DNA of 55,637 nt, from the NCBI GenBank assembly GCA_034687125.1, contig JAQGBZ010000392.1:1-55637 (forward strand). The letters run 5' to 3'. The DNA comes from Neelides folsomi. Lineage: Eukaryota; Arthropoda; Collembola; Neelipleona; Neelidae. This document shows, in pieces, positions 1 to 20,935 of this stretch. The notes beneath the pieces are model-generated. The model saw only the letters and a program-made list of their open reading frames with translations. It did no database searches and was not told the DNA's origin. The number at the start of each line of letters is the position of its first letter. Position 1 is the first letter of the stretch. The position numbers were made by a program, and so were the translations under genes.

Positions 1-329
1 AGTTTAAAAAGACACACTAGAGTTCACACCGGCGAAAAACCATTCAAATGTAAAATGTGTAATAAGGAATTTTCAGAGCTTGGAAATTTAAAAACCCACA
101 CTAGAGTTCATACGGGTGAAAAACCATATAAATGTAAAATATGTAATAAGGCATTTTCACAGAACGAACATGTAAAAACCCACACTAGAGTTCACACGGG
201 TGAAAAACCATATAAATGTAAAATATGTAATAAGGCATTTTCAGGGAGTGTAAGTTTAAAAAGACACACTAGAGTTCACACCGGCGAAAAACCATTCAAA
301 TGTAAAATGTGTAATAAGGAATTTTCAGA
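1..329 (+). repeat. Finger-array tandem duplication, 84-bp unit and 252-bp higher-order period
   Basis: Bases 1-77 and 253-329 are identical at every position, a spacing of 252 bp, exactly three 84-bp finger modules. Neighbouring fingers at about 121-160 and 205-244 are also almost identical, one 84-bp unit apart. Silent sites are conserved as well as amino acids, so this reflects recent duplication or gene conversion rather than protein constraint alone. Confidence 0.9.
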
Positions 330-471
330 AAGTGGATGTTTAAAAACCCACATTAGAATTCATCCAGATGAAATACCTTTCCTATCTATAATACCTCTAT
401 GTAATAAGGCATTTCCCATTAATCGTAATTTAAAAACCCATACTACAATTAGAGTAGGTACACACAAGTAA
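1..471 (+). CDS. C2H2 zinc-finger protein, 3' end (5' truncated by window edge)
   Basis: The frame is open from base 1, so the gene continues to the left; the ATG at 55 is internal. It encodes the tail of one finger, four complete Kruppel-type C2H2 fingers (C-x2-C-x12-H-x3-H) joined by canonical HTGEKP linkers, then one degenerate finger and a stop at 469-471. The final finger has lost its first Cys, carries extra residues before the remaining Cys, and has a stretched His spacing (HTTIRVGTH). The linkers imply sequence-specific nuclear DNA binding; the target is unknown. Fingers are extremely alike at DNA level, pointing to recent internal duplication. AATAAA-like signals follow between 640 and 670. 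The dead minus-strand finger gene at about 19.7-20.7 kb is a relative. I am sure of the family but cannot assign an orthologue. Confidence 0.9.
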   Translation, partial: SLKRHTRVHTGEKPFKCKMCNKEFSELGNLKTHTRVHTGEKPYKCKICNKAFSQNEHVKTHTRVHTGEKPYKCKICNKAFSGSVSLKRHTRVHTGEKPFKCKMCNKEFSESGCLKTHIRIHPDEIPFLSIIPLCNKAFPINRNLKTHTTIRVGTHK

Positions 472-1218
472 AAAAAAACTATAAATGTAGGTAGGTAAAT
501 GAAAAAAACATTCCCAGAGATTGAACATTTAATATGATAAAACTAATTTCACACATGAAATATCTGTTGTATAAAACTTTTGTAAACATAAAATAACTAT
601 TGTATAAAACTAAAACTATTGTAAATATAAAATACTATTGAATAAAATATTTATCACCCAATAAAATACGAGATTACTCGTTTGATTCATTCATATATTC
701 ATATATAAATATGTATACATATATGCATATGTATATATATATATATGCTACATATTTATTTATGTTGTTCACTGAGGTGAATAAGAAAAAACATTTAAAA
801 TTTATTATTTAATTAAATAATGTGATAAAACATTCAACCTATTATATTTACAATATAATATAATATTAAATATCTTACGCACCTTTACGAACAAAGAAAA
901 ACGGTGGCGTTTCCCTTCATTTAGCAATTCTGTGGATGCAATTGAAAAATAAATGCTGCGTAAGTTCGTGGGAGATTAAGATACGAGTATGTATTTCAGA
1001 TTGACAATGAGTAACTGAATGTGAGTGAGTTGAGAGTTGATTTTGATTCATTAATTGAGAGAGAGTTGGGGCTTGGGGACGTCGGGAGTTGAGAGTTCAG
1101 TTCACGTTCACAACATCACAAACTGTCAATTTCTCGAATACTAACATTTTAATAAATAATATTTTAACGATAAAAAGATTAATATATATATAATCTATTT
1201 TCCATTTTAATATTAAAC
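472..1218. other. Intergenic: zinc-finger 3' region and Oxsm 5' region
   Basis: No gene seen. The stretch 540-660 holds several copies of an ACTATTGTATAAAA-like motif with AATAAA signals near 640-665, the likely polyadenylation region of the zinc-finger gene. An AT/TATG simple repeat lies at about 705-748. From about 890 the sequence is less AT-rich and probably contains the Oxsm promoter and leader; the motif TTGAGAGTT occurs at about 1029 and again at about 1087. No TATA box is convincing. Confidence 0.6.
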
Positions 1219-2863
1219 ATGGGAGATCTGCGAAGAGTTGTTGTGACTGGTTTTGGATTAGTGAGTTCTTTAGGTCTCGGAGCTCAACAAGTTTGGGCCA
1301 ACATCTTAAATGGACAATCAGGGGTTTTTAGTCTTATTGGGACAAATTTTGAAAAGCTCCCTTCCAAAGTTGCTGGAAAAATCCCCGGAGGTGATAAACA
1401 TTAATTAAAATTTGTTAATGTTAACAATACTTGTAATATTTTGTAGTTTTGACCATTTGATATTTGTATTTAACTAAATACTTTAATGTATTTTGTACAT
1501 TAGAGATATTGGACCTAGAAAAGGAATTCAGCGAAGCTGAGCGACGTTCATCCTCCAGAGCAACTCTTTTATCTCTTTTAGCATCAAATGAGGCCATCAA
1601 AATCTCCGGTCTCTCAAAATTATCCCAAGAAGAACGAGAGCGTGTAGGAGTGTTAATTGGAGTTGGAATGGTCGATCTCCAGGATGTTTCTGAAGTTGGG
1701 AGGATTCTTGAGGAAAAGGGATATTCGAAAGTGACTCCTTATTTCATTCCAAGAATACTTCAGAATCTCGCATCTGGTCAAATTAGCATCAAACATGGAT
1801 TTTATGTTTGTGAGACACAATTTATTAAGAATTTTTTATAAGTTAGTTTTAAAAACCTTAAACCTTTAAAAAGTATTATAAATATAATATATTTAAAAAC
1901 ATTTAATTAAACAATTCACAGGATAATTAAAATATATGAAGATTTTTTTATTTGTAGGGGCCAAATCATTGTGTAACGACTGCATGTGCTTCTGGGGCTC
2001 ATGCCATTGGAGATTCCTACAATTTAATTAAATTTAACTACGCTGATGCAATGGTCTGCGGAGGATCCGAAGCTCCAATTAACCCAATTTCAATTGCTGG
2101 CTTCAGCAGGCTGAGAGCTCTGTCCACAAAGTTTAATTCAAGTCCAGAAAAGGCTTCGAGACCTTTTGACTCTGCAAGAGATGGATTTGTGATAGGGGAA
2201 GGGGCCGGAACGTTCATTCTCGAAGAACTCAACTTTGCCCTCAAGAGAGGAGCTCACATTTATGGAGAAGTTCTTGGATATGGACTCACAGGTGATGGAC
2301 ATCACATGACGGCAGCAAGGGAAGATGGCAATGGAGCTTTTCGGTCAATGCAACAAGCTCTGAATGTGGCCCATTTAACTCCATCGGATTTATCTTACAT
2401 CAATTGTCACGCAACTTCTACGCCGATTGGAGATCGAGCTGAAATTCGAGCAATTAAGAAATTATACGGCTCTAATGTAATTCCTAATTATCAAAATTAA
2501 TAATAAATTTTTAACTTTACTGTATTTTTATATTTCATTTTTATATTAAATTATAATTATTTTAATTATCTTATTTTAAAGGAACCGAAAGTTGCGATTT
2601 CTTCGACCAAAGGATATCATGGCCATTTGCTGGGAGCTGCTGGTGCAGTTGAAAGCATCCTTACACTCATCACTTGTCAGAAGAAAATTCCACTGAACAA
2701 TGTTAATGTTGATAACCTTGAAGATGAATTTAAAAGTATGAATATTATCCGAGAAAATCATTCATTAGACTTTTCAAATACCAAGAAATTCATAGCTATG
2801 AAAAATTCTTTTGGGTTTGGGGGAACCAATGCGAGTTTAATATTTTCTAACTTCATCCCTTAA
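1219..2863 (+). CDS. Oxsm: 3-oxoacyl-[acyl-carrier-protein] synthase, mitochondrial type (KAS II/FabF family)
   Basis: Exons 1219-1390, 1504-1805, 1958-2476 and 2582-2863 join in phase to 424 aa, close to the usual family length. The enzyme condenses malonyl-ACP with acyl-ACP in mitochondrial type II fatty acid synthesis, which feeds lipoate production. The catalytic triad is intact: Cys168 in TACASGAHA, His309 in NCHATSTP, and His346 in KGYHGHLLGAAGA with Lys341 before it. The N-terminus MGDLRRVVVTGFGLVSSLG starts the thiolase fold at once, so no transit peptide is visible. An in-frame TAA at 1180-1182 with no ATG in between fixes 1219 as first start unless an upstream exon exists. The exon 2 donor (GTTTGT) is weak, but phase and protein continuity (YGPNH) support it. 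AATAAA signals are at 2915 and 2974. Confidence 0.95.
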
Positions 2864-3811
2864 AATATTTAATTCGTGAATGCTAAAGAAAATTTATTTT
2901 TCAAGTTTAACAAAAATAAAAGAATTTTATGCTAATCAAGTTTATAAAGTCAAATGGATAATTTTAATTGTTCAATAAAAAGATAGAACTCTTTCTGAAA
3001 AATTTTTATAGTCATTTCATATAGCATTTTTAAAACTAAAAGGTAATATTATACATGACCCGGCATGACATGACACTACCTACATTTTAAAACATTTTCT
3101 ATTCACCCAATATTAAAATATTTAATTAAAATGACAACACAAGGACAAAAGTGTAATTGTCATTCCTGAAAGGACTGAAGGCATGCTACTCATTGTCGCT
3201 AATCCCCCCTGAAGTATCCGTAGAAGTAAATCCAGCTATAGTGTATTTTGATTTGATCTTGCTGGAGAGTGATTTCCTAATTCATAATCTTGTTTTTTAT
3301 TTTAGTTAACTTATCTCTACTTTTTCCATCATCATCCCATCTCAATTTATAATAAAGAGGGTGTCAATTAAAGGAGATTTTAATGGCTGGAGCCATAAAT
3401 CAGATGGTTGTGAAATGAGCCAACAAATGAAATCCGAATATTCAAGTTTTGTGTAACTTTTGGATCAAACAAATATTCTTTAATTTGTGAAATATTAAAA
3501 TAATTAACGTTTATAGTATATAAACCATATAAATTCGTGAGCAATAAAATCAATAGTGAAACTATTAATTGTAAAGTATAGTAAAGATAGAACAAAATTA
3601 AAAATGCTCTTTTCTAATCTTTATAATGAATTGTTGATAGTTTTCGTTTTCAACAAATCAAATCAAATATTTAAAAATTATCTTTTAGTTAATCTTTGTT
3701 ATAATATAGAATGCCAATGTCAAATTTGATCATGTTTAATTTAATAATACTATTTTGTTGAGTTTTGAAGTTAGAAACTTTTGCTCTTAGGATTTGATTT
3801 ACAAATCCATA
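2864..3811. other. Intergenic: Oxsm 3' end and Tor upstream region
   Basis: Holds two AATAAA signals for Oxsm (2915-2920, 2974-2979) and then the Tor upstream region. A strong acceptor-like string (TTTTGCTCTTAG) ends at 3790, 21 bases before the Tor ATG, so Tor probably has at least one untranslated leader exon, perhaps in the less AT-rich stretch at about 3160-3290. That leader exon is inferred, not seen. Confidence 0.5.
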
Positions 3812-14862
<11,051 letters not shown>

Positions 14863-15765
14863 AGGGGATCCGAATTTCAAGACTTTTTTGAATGGTTTAA
14901 TGAAAAAGTTGATTCTTGGTGAAAAAGGTTTTTTCTGAAAAATACCCAATAACTGCCGTTATTTTGTTCAAATGCATTTGTTTTAAAATGCATTTTTTGC
15001 TTCTTTCCTCTTTCTCTTCTTTAGTCGACAGTGCCATTTTATTTACTATTTAGATTTAGATGGTGTTAAATATTTACTTTTTTGTTTTGAGTCCTAAATT
15101 ATTAAATTTAAAAAAGTTACTATTAAAATGTTAAAATTGTTATTTGTGTTTTAATTGTGAAATATTAATTGTACTTATGTGGATATACTTATGTAAATTT
15201 AATGTTTAACGAAGTAATGAATAATCAAGTAGGACTTTAGAATGATTAAGACTAGAGATTCTTAAAGTACATGTGAATTATATCACTTAAATAACCATTA
15301 ATTATAATATTTATTACATTATTTGTATGTAGTGTACAAATGTTTTAACATTAATCTGTTATGAAATGGTTGATTTAATGTTTAGGAATCTAAAAATATA
15401 TAATATTTATATGGAGTTAATTTAACTGACAGTTACAAATTAACTAAGGAATAAATACAAAGAAATTTAGATGTAATTTGGAGATTCAATTTCTTCTTGA
15501 TTGTCTTGAAGTTAATTTTATTTATATTATATTTAACAATTAAACAAATCAAGTGTTTTTAAGTGTTAATGAAACATTTCATAATTCTTCCTAATTTCCT
15601 ATCCTAAATAAAACATTGAATTTTTAAACTTTTTGTTTCATTATTAATAAACACAATTAACATTCGCATCTTTAATTAAGTTTGACCATGTGTTGTAATA
15701 ACTGCTACATCAATAATGTTTTTATTTAATTTACATCCTTAAACTGTTTGATATGTAAAGTTTTA
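14863..15765. other. Intergenic: convergent 3' regions of Tor and the lectin gene
   Basis: No coding sequence seen. The Tor 3' UTR lies here, with AATAAA at 15607-15612 and a further AATAAA at about 15646. On the minus strand an AATAAAA overlaps the lectin stop region (15761-15767) and another lies at about 15718-15726. The two transcripts may end within about 100-150 bp of each other. Confidence 0.55.
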
Positions 15766-16460
15766 TTAAGAATTTGTTAAACAAATTTTCCAAAGCTGCT
15801 CAGTCACAAAAGCATTACAATGATTGAGTTTAATTGCAGCTCCGTTCTTTCGCTCATAAGGCATAAGACATTTCATAGAAGACGCTTGTTGAAGAAGAAA
15901 CCAATCCGGATGATTTTTCACTTCTTTCACTTTGAAGATTTGATCAAAATTTGTGGTGGCACATTGAGTAACTTTCAATGATGAATCTTTTGAAACGGCA
16001 AAACAAAGAGATTCCGAAAGTCCGCTATTCACTTTGATCAATTTACCATCTTTGCTGACTTTCGTCGTATTCAAATAAAACTTTTGATCTTGTGACGGTG
16101 TTGTCCTAATAAATTAAAATATAAAAATTAATTTTGAATTTTTGTATAATTTATAATAAATATTATATGGTATTTATACACATATAATAAAACATGAGCT
16201 TCTGAATGAAAGTATGGATAAATAAATGAAAATATTCTATACCAGTAAGAGCACTCATCTATGAAAACTTTAGCTTCTGAAATATGACCAAAATTCCCAG
16301 CCCTTAAACATTTGGCGGTTGAAAAATGTTGCAAATAAATTGCCTTGTTTTGAATATTTTCAACTTTTGTATCAGTTCCATTCCCAATAAATTTACAAAG
16401 ATTTTGGGACTCAACTCTTGCGATTAATATCGAAAGAAAGGTTATGATGAGTAATTTCAT
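15766..16460 (-). CDS. Small secreted beta-trefoil (ricin B-like lectin) protein
   Basis: Two exons, 16460-16243 and 16105-15766, joined in phase 2 to 185 aa. Residues 1 to about 18 are a signal peptide (MKLLIITFLSILIARVES). The rest falls into three repeats, each with a hydrophobic strand, a K/L-C-L-type Cys, a second Cys and a Q-x-W/F-like end (DQKF, DQIF, EQLW). This is the threefold plan of ricin-B/CBM13 domains, which usually bind sugars. Sugar binding is inferred from the fold; the QxW motif is complete only in the last repeat. The gene converges on Tor and is head-to-head with the ZAD gene. It could instead be a lectin-like protein that has lost carbohydrate binding. Confidence 0.8.
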
Positions 16461-17522
16461 TTTGTCAATAAAATCAGATTATTTTGGCTTTTATATGGCT
16501 AGAACAGAATAAATTAATTATTTATGTAATTTATAAATGGAGGTTTAATAGGGAATATTATGAATAAACTTCACTGTAAATGGTATATGATTTACAAATA
16601 TTCACTTTGGAGAGATTCAAAGCATGAACAATTAAATTCACTTGTAATGGCGTAGATAGGGGTTAATTATGTACGATAATGTGCATTGTGAAGGTTTGAA
16701 TGAATCAGCATTTCTTGTTAGTATATCTTAAGAAAGGAAACCTTGAAAAAGAGTCGTTTGCATTTATTTAATTGTAAACAAGAATTTTCCTTTCATTAAC
16801 ATATAAATTACGACATTCGACAATACGACAGTAGTTGAATATTTAAGATACCCTAATAATATTTATAGCAAATTATCTATAATATAGTAATAATCATCTA
16901 ATCATCATCATCCACAGTATATTTTAAGTAATTAAACCAATAATTCAAAAATGATGTACTATAATAATTTAAACAACTTTATTCGTTTTGATTGCACATA
17001 GTATAGTGTTATATAGTGTAATAAACTCTTTTGACAATTTTCCAAACAAGAATAACCCAATTCAAATGCTGGGGCATAATGTAATAGTTTAAAAGCTCAC
17101 ACTAAAACCAAAACTTCACCTTTAAATACAAAACCGGTTAAAATTTCTTTATTTAATAAACAGTGTAAATTTATTAAAGTTAAAATAAAATGTTTAAATT
17201 ACCGTTTAATTTTTAACTTTATCAAAATTCTACCGTTAGAGACCATTCATTCATTTAATTAATTGCACATTATTTTAAAATGATATTAAGATTATTAATA
17301 AATAAATAATTTTTATTTGTGAAATTGTTGCGGACTGCGGATCAAAACGTTGTCAGTTGTCACTTTGTCAAAAATGTACTTTAACAGACTTAACTATTAC
17401 TCAATCTATCAATTTTATTTTATTAAAATTTGTCAAATAAATTAATTTAATCAAAATCAACCCAATGAAAGTCTAAACAAATAAAGTTCTAAATAAAAAA
17501 ATGTTTTTTATGAATTTTACAG
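16461..17522. other. Intergenic between two head-to-head genes
   Basis: Separates the minus-strand lectin and plus-strand ZAD genes, so promoters for both should lie here. Apart from the lectin TATA-like site I see only AT-rich sequence. The start codon of the ZAD gene, in an unseen first exon, should lie in the right half, near the less AT-rich patch at about 17325-17380, or further upstream. Confidence 0.5.
16487..16497 (-). promoter_or_regulatory. Possible TATA box of the lectin gene
   Basis: Read on the minus strand this is ATATAAAAGCC, about 30 bases before the ATG at 16460. If used, the transcript would start almost at the ATG and have a very short leader. Position and sequence are suggestive only. 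Confidence 0.4.
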
Positions 17523-18992
17523 GAATTGTTGTATTTGTTTGACCCAACGTGGGCTGATTTGTATTGAAATTGAAAAAAGTTTCCAATTTTTCACCGGACT
17601 TTGTGAGCTCCTTTGTCTTCCAGACATTTTCACTGAACATTTCAAAGCTGTCAATTTCTGCCAGAGTTGTTACACAAATCTGAAGAAAATTCGGGGCCTC
17701 TTGGATGACCTCAAAGCCATTAAGGCAAAGTTGTGCGGAGCAAAAGAGGAAATGAAGCTTTTCTTTGCGGATATCACGCAAGCTTTGGATCCGCAGTTTC
17801 AACTTCCTTTCATTTCTGAACCAGATTTCAAAACAAGGACTTTAAGAGCTGAAGTTGTCAAATGTAAAATATTTAATTACACATCAAATTATTATAACTA
17901 TAATTATGTAATTGAATTTCTGTTTAAATAGATTTGAGAAGTTTAGAAGAGAAATCGCCTGAAGTTGAATTAAGCCAAATGGAAGAAGTGAATTTTCAAG
18001 AAGTGATCGAAGACCAAGAACAAATTGTACAAAATATTTTAGAATTTAATCCAGATCAATTTTTCCAATCCCTTGAACCTCCTTCGTCTTCAGTTGTAAT
18101 GTTACATATCCCTGATACAAATTCCCCACATGGGAAATCCAACATGAACCAACTTAATTATGATTTAAACTTACCAATTCCTTTGAATGAAACCGTTGAT
18201 TCGAAAGACCCAAAACCCTTAAAAAATGCAAAAAGGAAAACTTTTTTTAAATTGACGGATGAACTTCGCCAACAATTAATAAAAGATGCAACTAATAAAA
18301 CTGGCATAGTTAAATTAAAAAAATTGGAAGATATGTCGCAAAAAGATATTCAAACTTCCCTATCCAAAAGAAAATTTCGTGGGATGCCAATTTTAAAAAG
18401 AACGATTTATTCTCAAGAACTTAAATCTTACGTCTGTGATATTTGTAATCGTGCATTTAAAAGATCAAACGATTGGGTTCGCCACAAAGCTTTAGTACAC
18501 CAACCTGGAAAATTTAAATGTAGAAAATGCCTAAAAAATTTCTTCTCTTTAGAAGATTTCAATTCGCATAACGCAATTTCTCACTCTGATGTCAACAAAT
18601 GTGAAAAAATATCCAAGTCCGTTTATTGTGAATATTGTTTTAAAGAAATTAAAGGAGGGAAGAAAAATTTAAAACTACATATTTCAACTTTTCATTTAAA
18701 AGAGGGAAATTTAAATTGTCCGTTTGAAAATTGTGGAAAATCATTTCCTTTTACTTCAGTTCTCAAAAGACATGTGGATTCAATTCATCTAAAAATTCCC
18801 CCAGAAAAGAAACACAAATGTGACTGGGAAAAATGCAAAAAAGCATATTTAAGAAAGAAAAATTTGGAAGAACACATTTTAACCCACAAGAAAGAAAAAC
18901 CATTTCAGTTCCGAGAATGCAGAAAGAAATTCAAAACCTCAAACATTGTCAATCGCACACAGAAATTCATCGAAGAAGAACAAATTGAATAA
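17523..18992 (+). CDS. ZAD-domain C2H2 zinc-finger protein (first exon not resolved)
   Basis: Two exons visible, 17523-17863 and 17932-18992, joined in phase (Lys-Tyr-Leu-Arg), giving 466 aa. The first exon opens with a zinc-finger-associated domain: CCIC near the start, CQSC about 45 residues later and a following helix. ZADs mediate dimerisation of arthropod transcription factors. An acidic, low-complexity linker follows. From residue about 280 come five C2H2 fingers (first CDICNRAF) with irregular linkers. A sixth has lost its first Cys and both His, so it should not bind zinc. An acceptor precedes 17523 and no in-frame ATG lies before it. The exon start G-AAT-TGT would complete a start codon split AT|G, but the partner exon was not found. 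Family certain, orthologue unknown. Confidence 0.87.
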
Positions 18993-19689
18993 TTAAAATA
19001 TCAGATTGTGTATTTGCAATGCAATATTTGGTGATCATAAAGTCAAGCTCGGCTGAAGGATTTTCGTCTTGATAATAAATAATTAAATTCTGTTGTACTC
19101 TTAAGACGCCGATCCAATGCATTTTGTTATGAATACAAGGTATGGTTATAATTTGATTTAGATTCACATAGTTTTAATTGATATTGACTATCATCGATTA
19201 TAATGATAATCTAATTCGAATTCTAAAACCCGGAAATTGTATTGACTCGGCATTAGGAGAGTCCTCCTTTCTATCATATTATGTATGTACATAAAGAATA
19301 ACAAAATAAAAACATTAAATACTGAAATTCCAATATTTATTTATTTTAATTCTATCCTCCACCATACAGTTAACATAAATTAAAACCAATATTTATAAAC
19401 ATGACAATTGAATAACTAATTAATTAATTATGATAATTAATCTATAATTAAATAATTATATGATTTATAGATAAATTAAGAATTACGAATTATTATACAT
19501 TCTAGGTATATTACATCTTTGAACTTGGAACTACCGTATGTGCATCTTTGAAAAAACTTTAGTTTATATTTTACATTTAAATAAATTTGTGTGAAGTGTG
19601 AACTCTAAATAAATAAATACATTATCTATCATTATAAAATTTTCAGAAATTTTCCAATTTACTATATTTATATTTACATAAATATTTTT
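18993..19689. other. Intergenic, AT-rich
   Basis: No gene seen. Contains the ZAD gene 3' region with AATAAA-like signals at about 19295-19310, then low-complexity AT-rich sequence with TAATTAATTA runs near 19415-19450. Confidence 0.6.
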
Positions 19690-20710
19690 TCACCGGTGTG
19701 AACTCTTGTGTGCTATTAGTATATTAAACTACAACTCTCGAAAGTAACTTTTATTGCATATAATTATTTTAAATTTAAATGGTTTTTCACCTGTGTAAAT
19801 TCTAGTGTGGTTTATTAAATGTCCACTCTCTGAAAATGCCTTATTGCATATTTTACATTTGAATGGTTTTTCTCCAGTGTGAATTCTCACGTGTATTATT
19901 AAGCGATCTCTTCTTGAATATCTCTTCTTTCATATTTTACATTAAATGGTTTTTTGCATATGTGAATTCTATTGTGCTTTATTAAATTTTCACTTGTGGA
20001 ATATGCTTTATTGCATATTTTACATTTAATCCTTTGATAAGGTCCGAGCCATATGTTGGCACGGGAGAAATCTTTCCGAAATTCGGAGCGTGCAAGAAAT
20101 GGCACGCCTGCAAACTTTCCAATCTTTGGCTTGGTTACAAAAATGGTCCATTTAAATCTATCCAAATGTCGGGTTGGATACAAAAATGGACCAAACAAAT
20201 TCTCGCCATTTTAGGGAGCGGACCAGAGTTTGGACCAGTGAATTTTCTCGTTATTTTATTTTAATTATCAATTCAATCGTAAACAGGAAATAATTTATCT
20301 CCTATCTTAGAAAACCTTCCCATAATTTAGAAATTCTTTCATTCTGAACCTCCCAAAGTTTTGAAATTGTTCTATGAAAATAAGTGCCATAGCTTTGATT
20401 AAAAGTTTGAATTTCTTCCCATTAAATTAAAAGATTTTCCATCATTGCTAACCATACGAAAAGGTTAAATGTTTTTTGATTTCTGTGAACTCTAGTGTGG
20501 ATGATTAAATCTTCTCTGAGAAAATCTTTTTGTACAACTTTGGCATGAATATGGCTTTTCTTTTATGTGACATGTCCTATTAACTTATTGTTATTACTTT
20601 TTACTTCGTTGCAAAATAAACATATAAATAACTTTTTATGTTTAATTATTTTATCCTCTATTATGTAATTAATGTCCACACCTTGCCACTTTTTTCTCTT
20701 TAGTTTATCG
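19690..20710 (-). pseudogene. Decayed C2H2 zinc-finger gene
   Basis: Reading right to left on the minus strand: an open N-terminal stretch (about 20710-20650); a finger with CLFCNEV and a stop after GHVT; a finger starting KPYSCQSCTKRFS that continues only after a frameshift as REDLIIHTRVH (about 20565-20450); then, past an unrelated block, a finger [10 protein letters not shown] ending NRIH (about 20035-19955); a frameshifted, Cys-less finger; an intact-looking [14 protein letters not shown] finger whose second His is Tyr (about 19865-19800); and a last finger with Cys to Phe, an insertion and a stop. Multiple stops, frameshifts and lost ligands make it a pseudogene. DNA similarity to the live array at 1-471 marks a shared family. 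Confidence 0.85.
20041..20245. mobile_element. Unrelated GC-richer segment inside the zinc-finger pseudogene
   Basis: Begins abruptly at GGTCCGAGCC where a finger linker should be, and is clearly less AT-rich than its surroundings. It has internal near-repeats (TTACAAAAATGGTCC at about 20134 and ATACAAAAATGGACC at about 20177) and ends with GGAGCGGACC then TTTGGACC, roughly inverted to the start. This looks like a fragment of a mobile element, but no target duplication or transposase is seen. Confidence 0.4.
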
Positions 20711-20815
20711 ATAATATAAAATATTTTATTTAAATTATACCCTATAAAGGTAATCAGTAATTTGGGCTAAAGCTTTGAAACTTGGCTATATTTATTTAAA
20801 TTAATTTTTATCTTA

Positions 20816-20935
20816 CCCGCTTGGTATAAAAAGTTTTTTGTCTATTGAAATTTTCCCGCTTGGTATAAAAAGTAACCTTTGTTAATTGATATGTTACCCC
20901 CTTAGTATAAAAAGTTACCTTTGTTTATTATTTCT
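20816..20935 (+). repeat. Three tandem copies of a TATAAAAAG-containing unit
   Basis: Units begin at 20816, 20855 and 20897 (spacing 39 and 42). Each starts CCCGCTTGGTATAAAAAG or, in the third, CCCCCTTAGTATAAAAAG, and at least two continue with GT(A/T)ACCTTTGTT. Probably a decaying minisatellite or repeat fragment. Confidence 0.85.

Noticed and set aside
2038..2244. Minus-strand open frame opposite Oxsm exon 3
   Set aside because: Shadow of the well-supported KAS coding frame.
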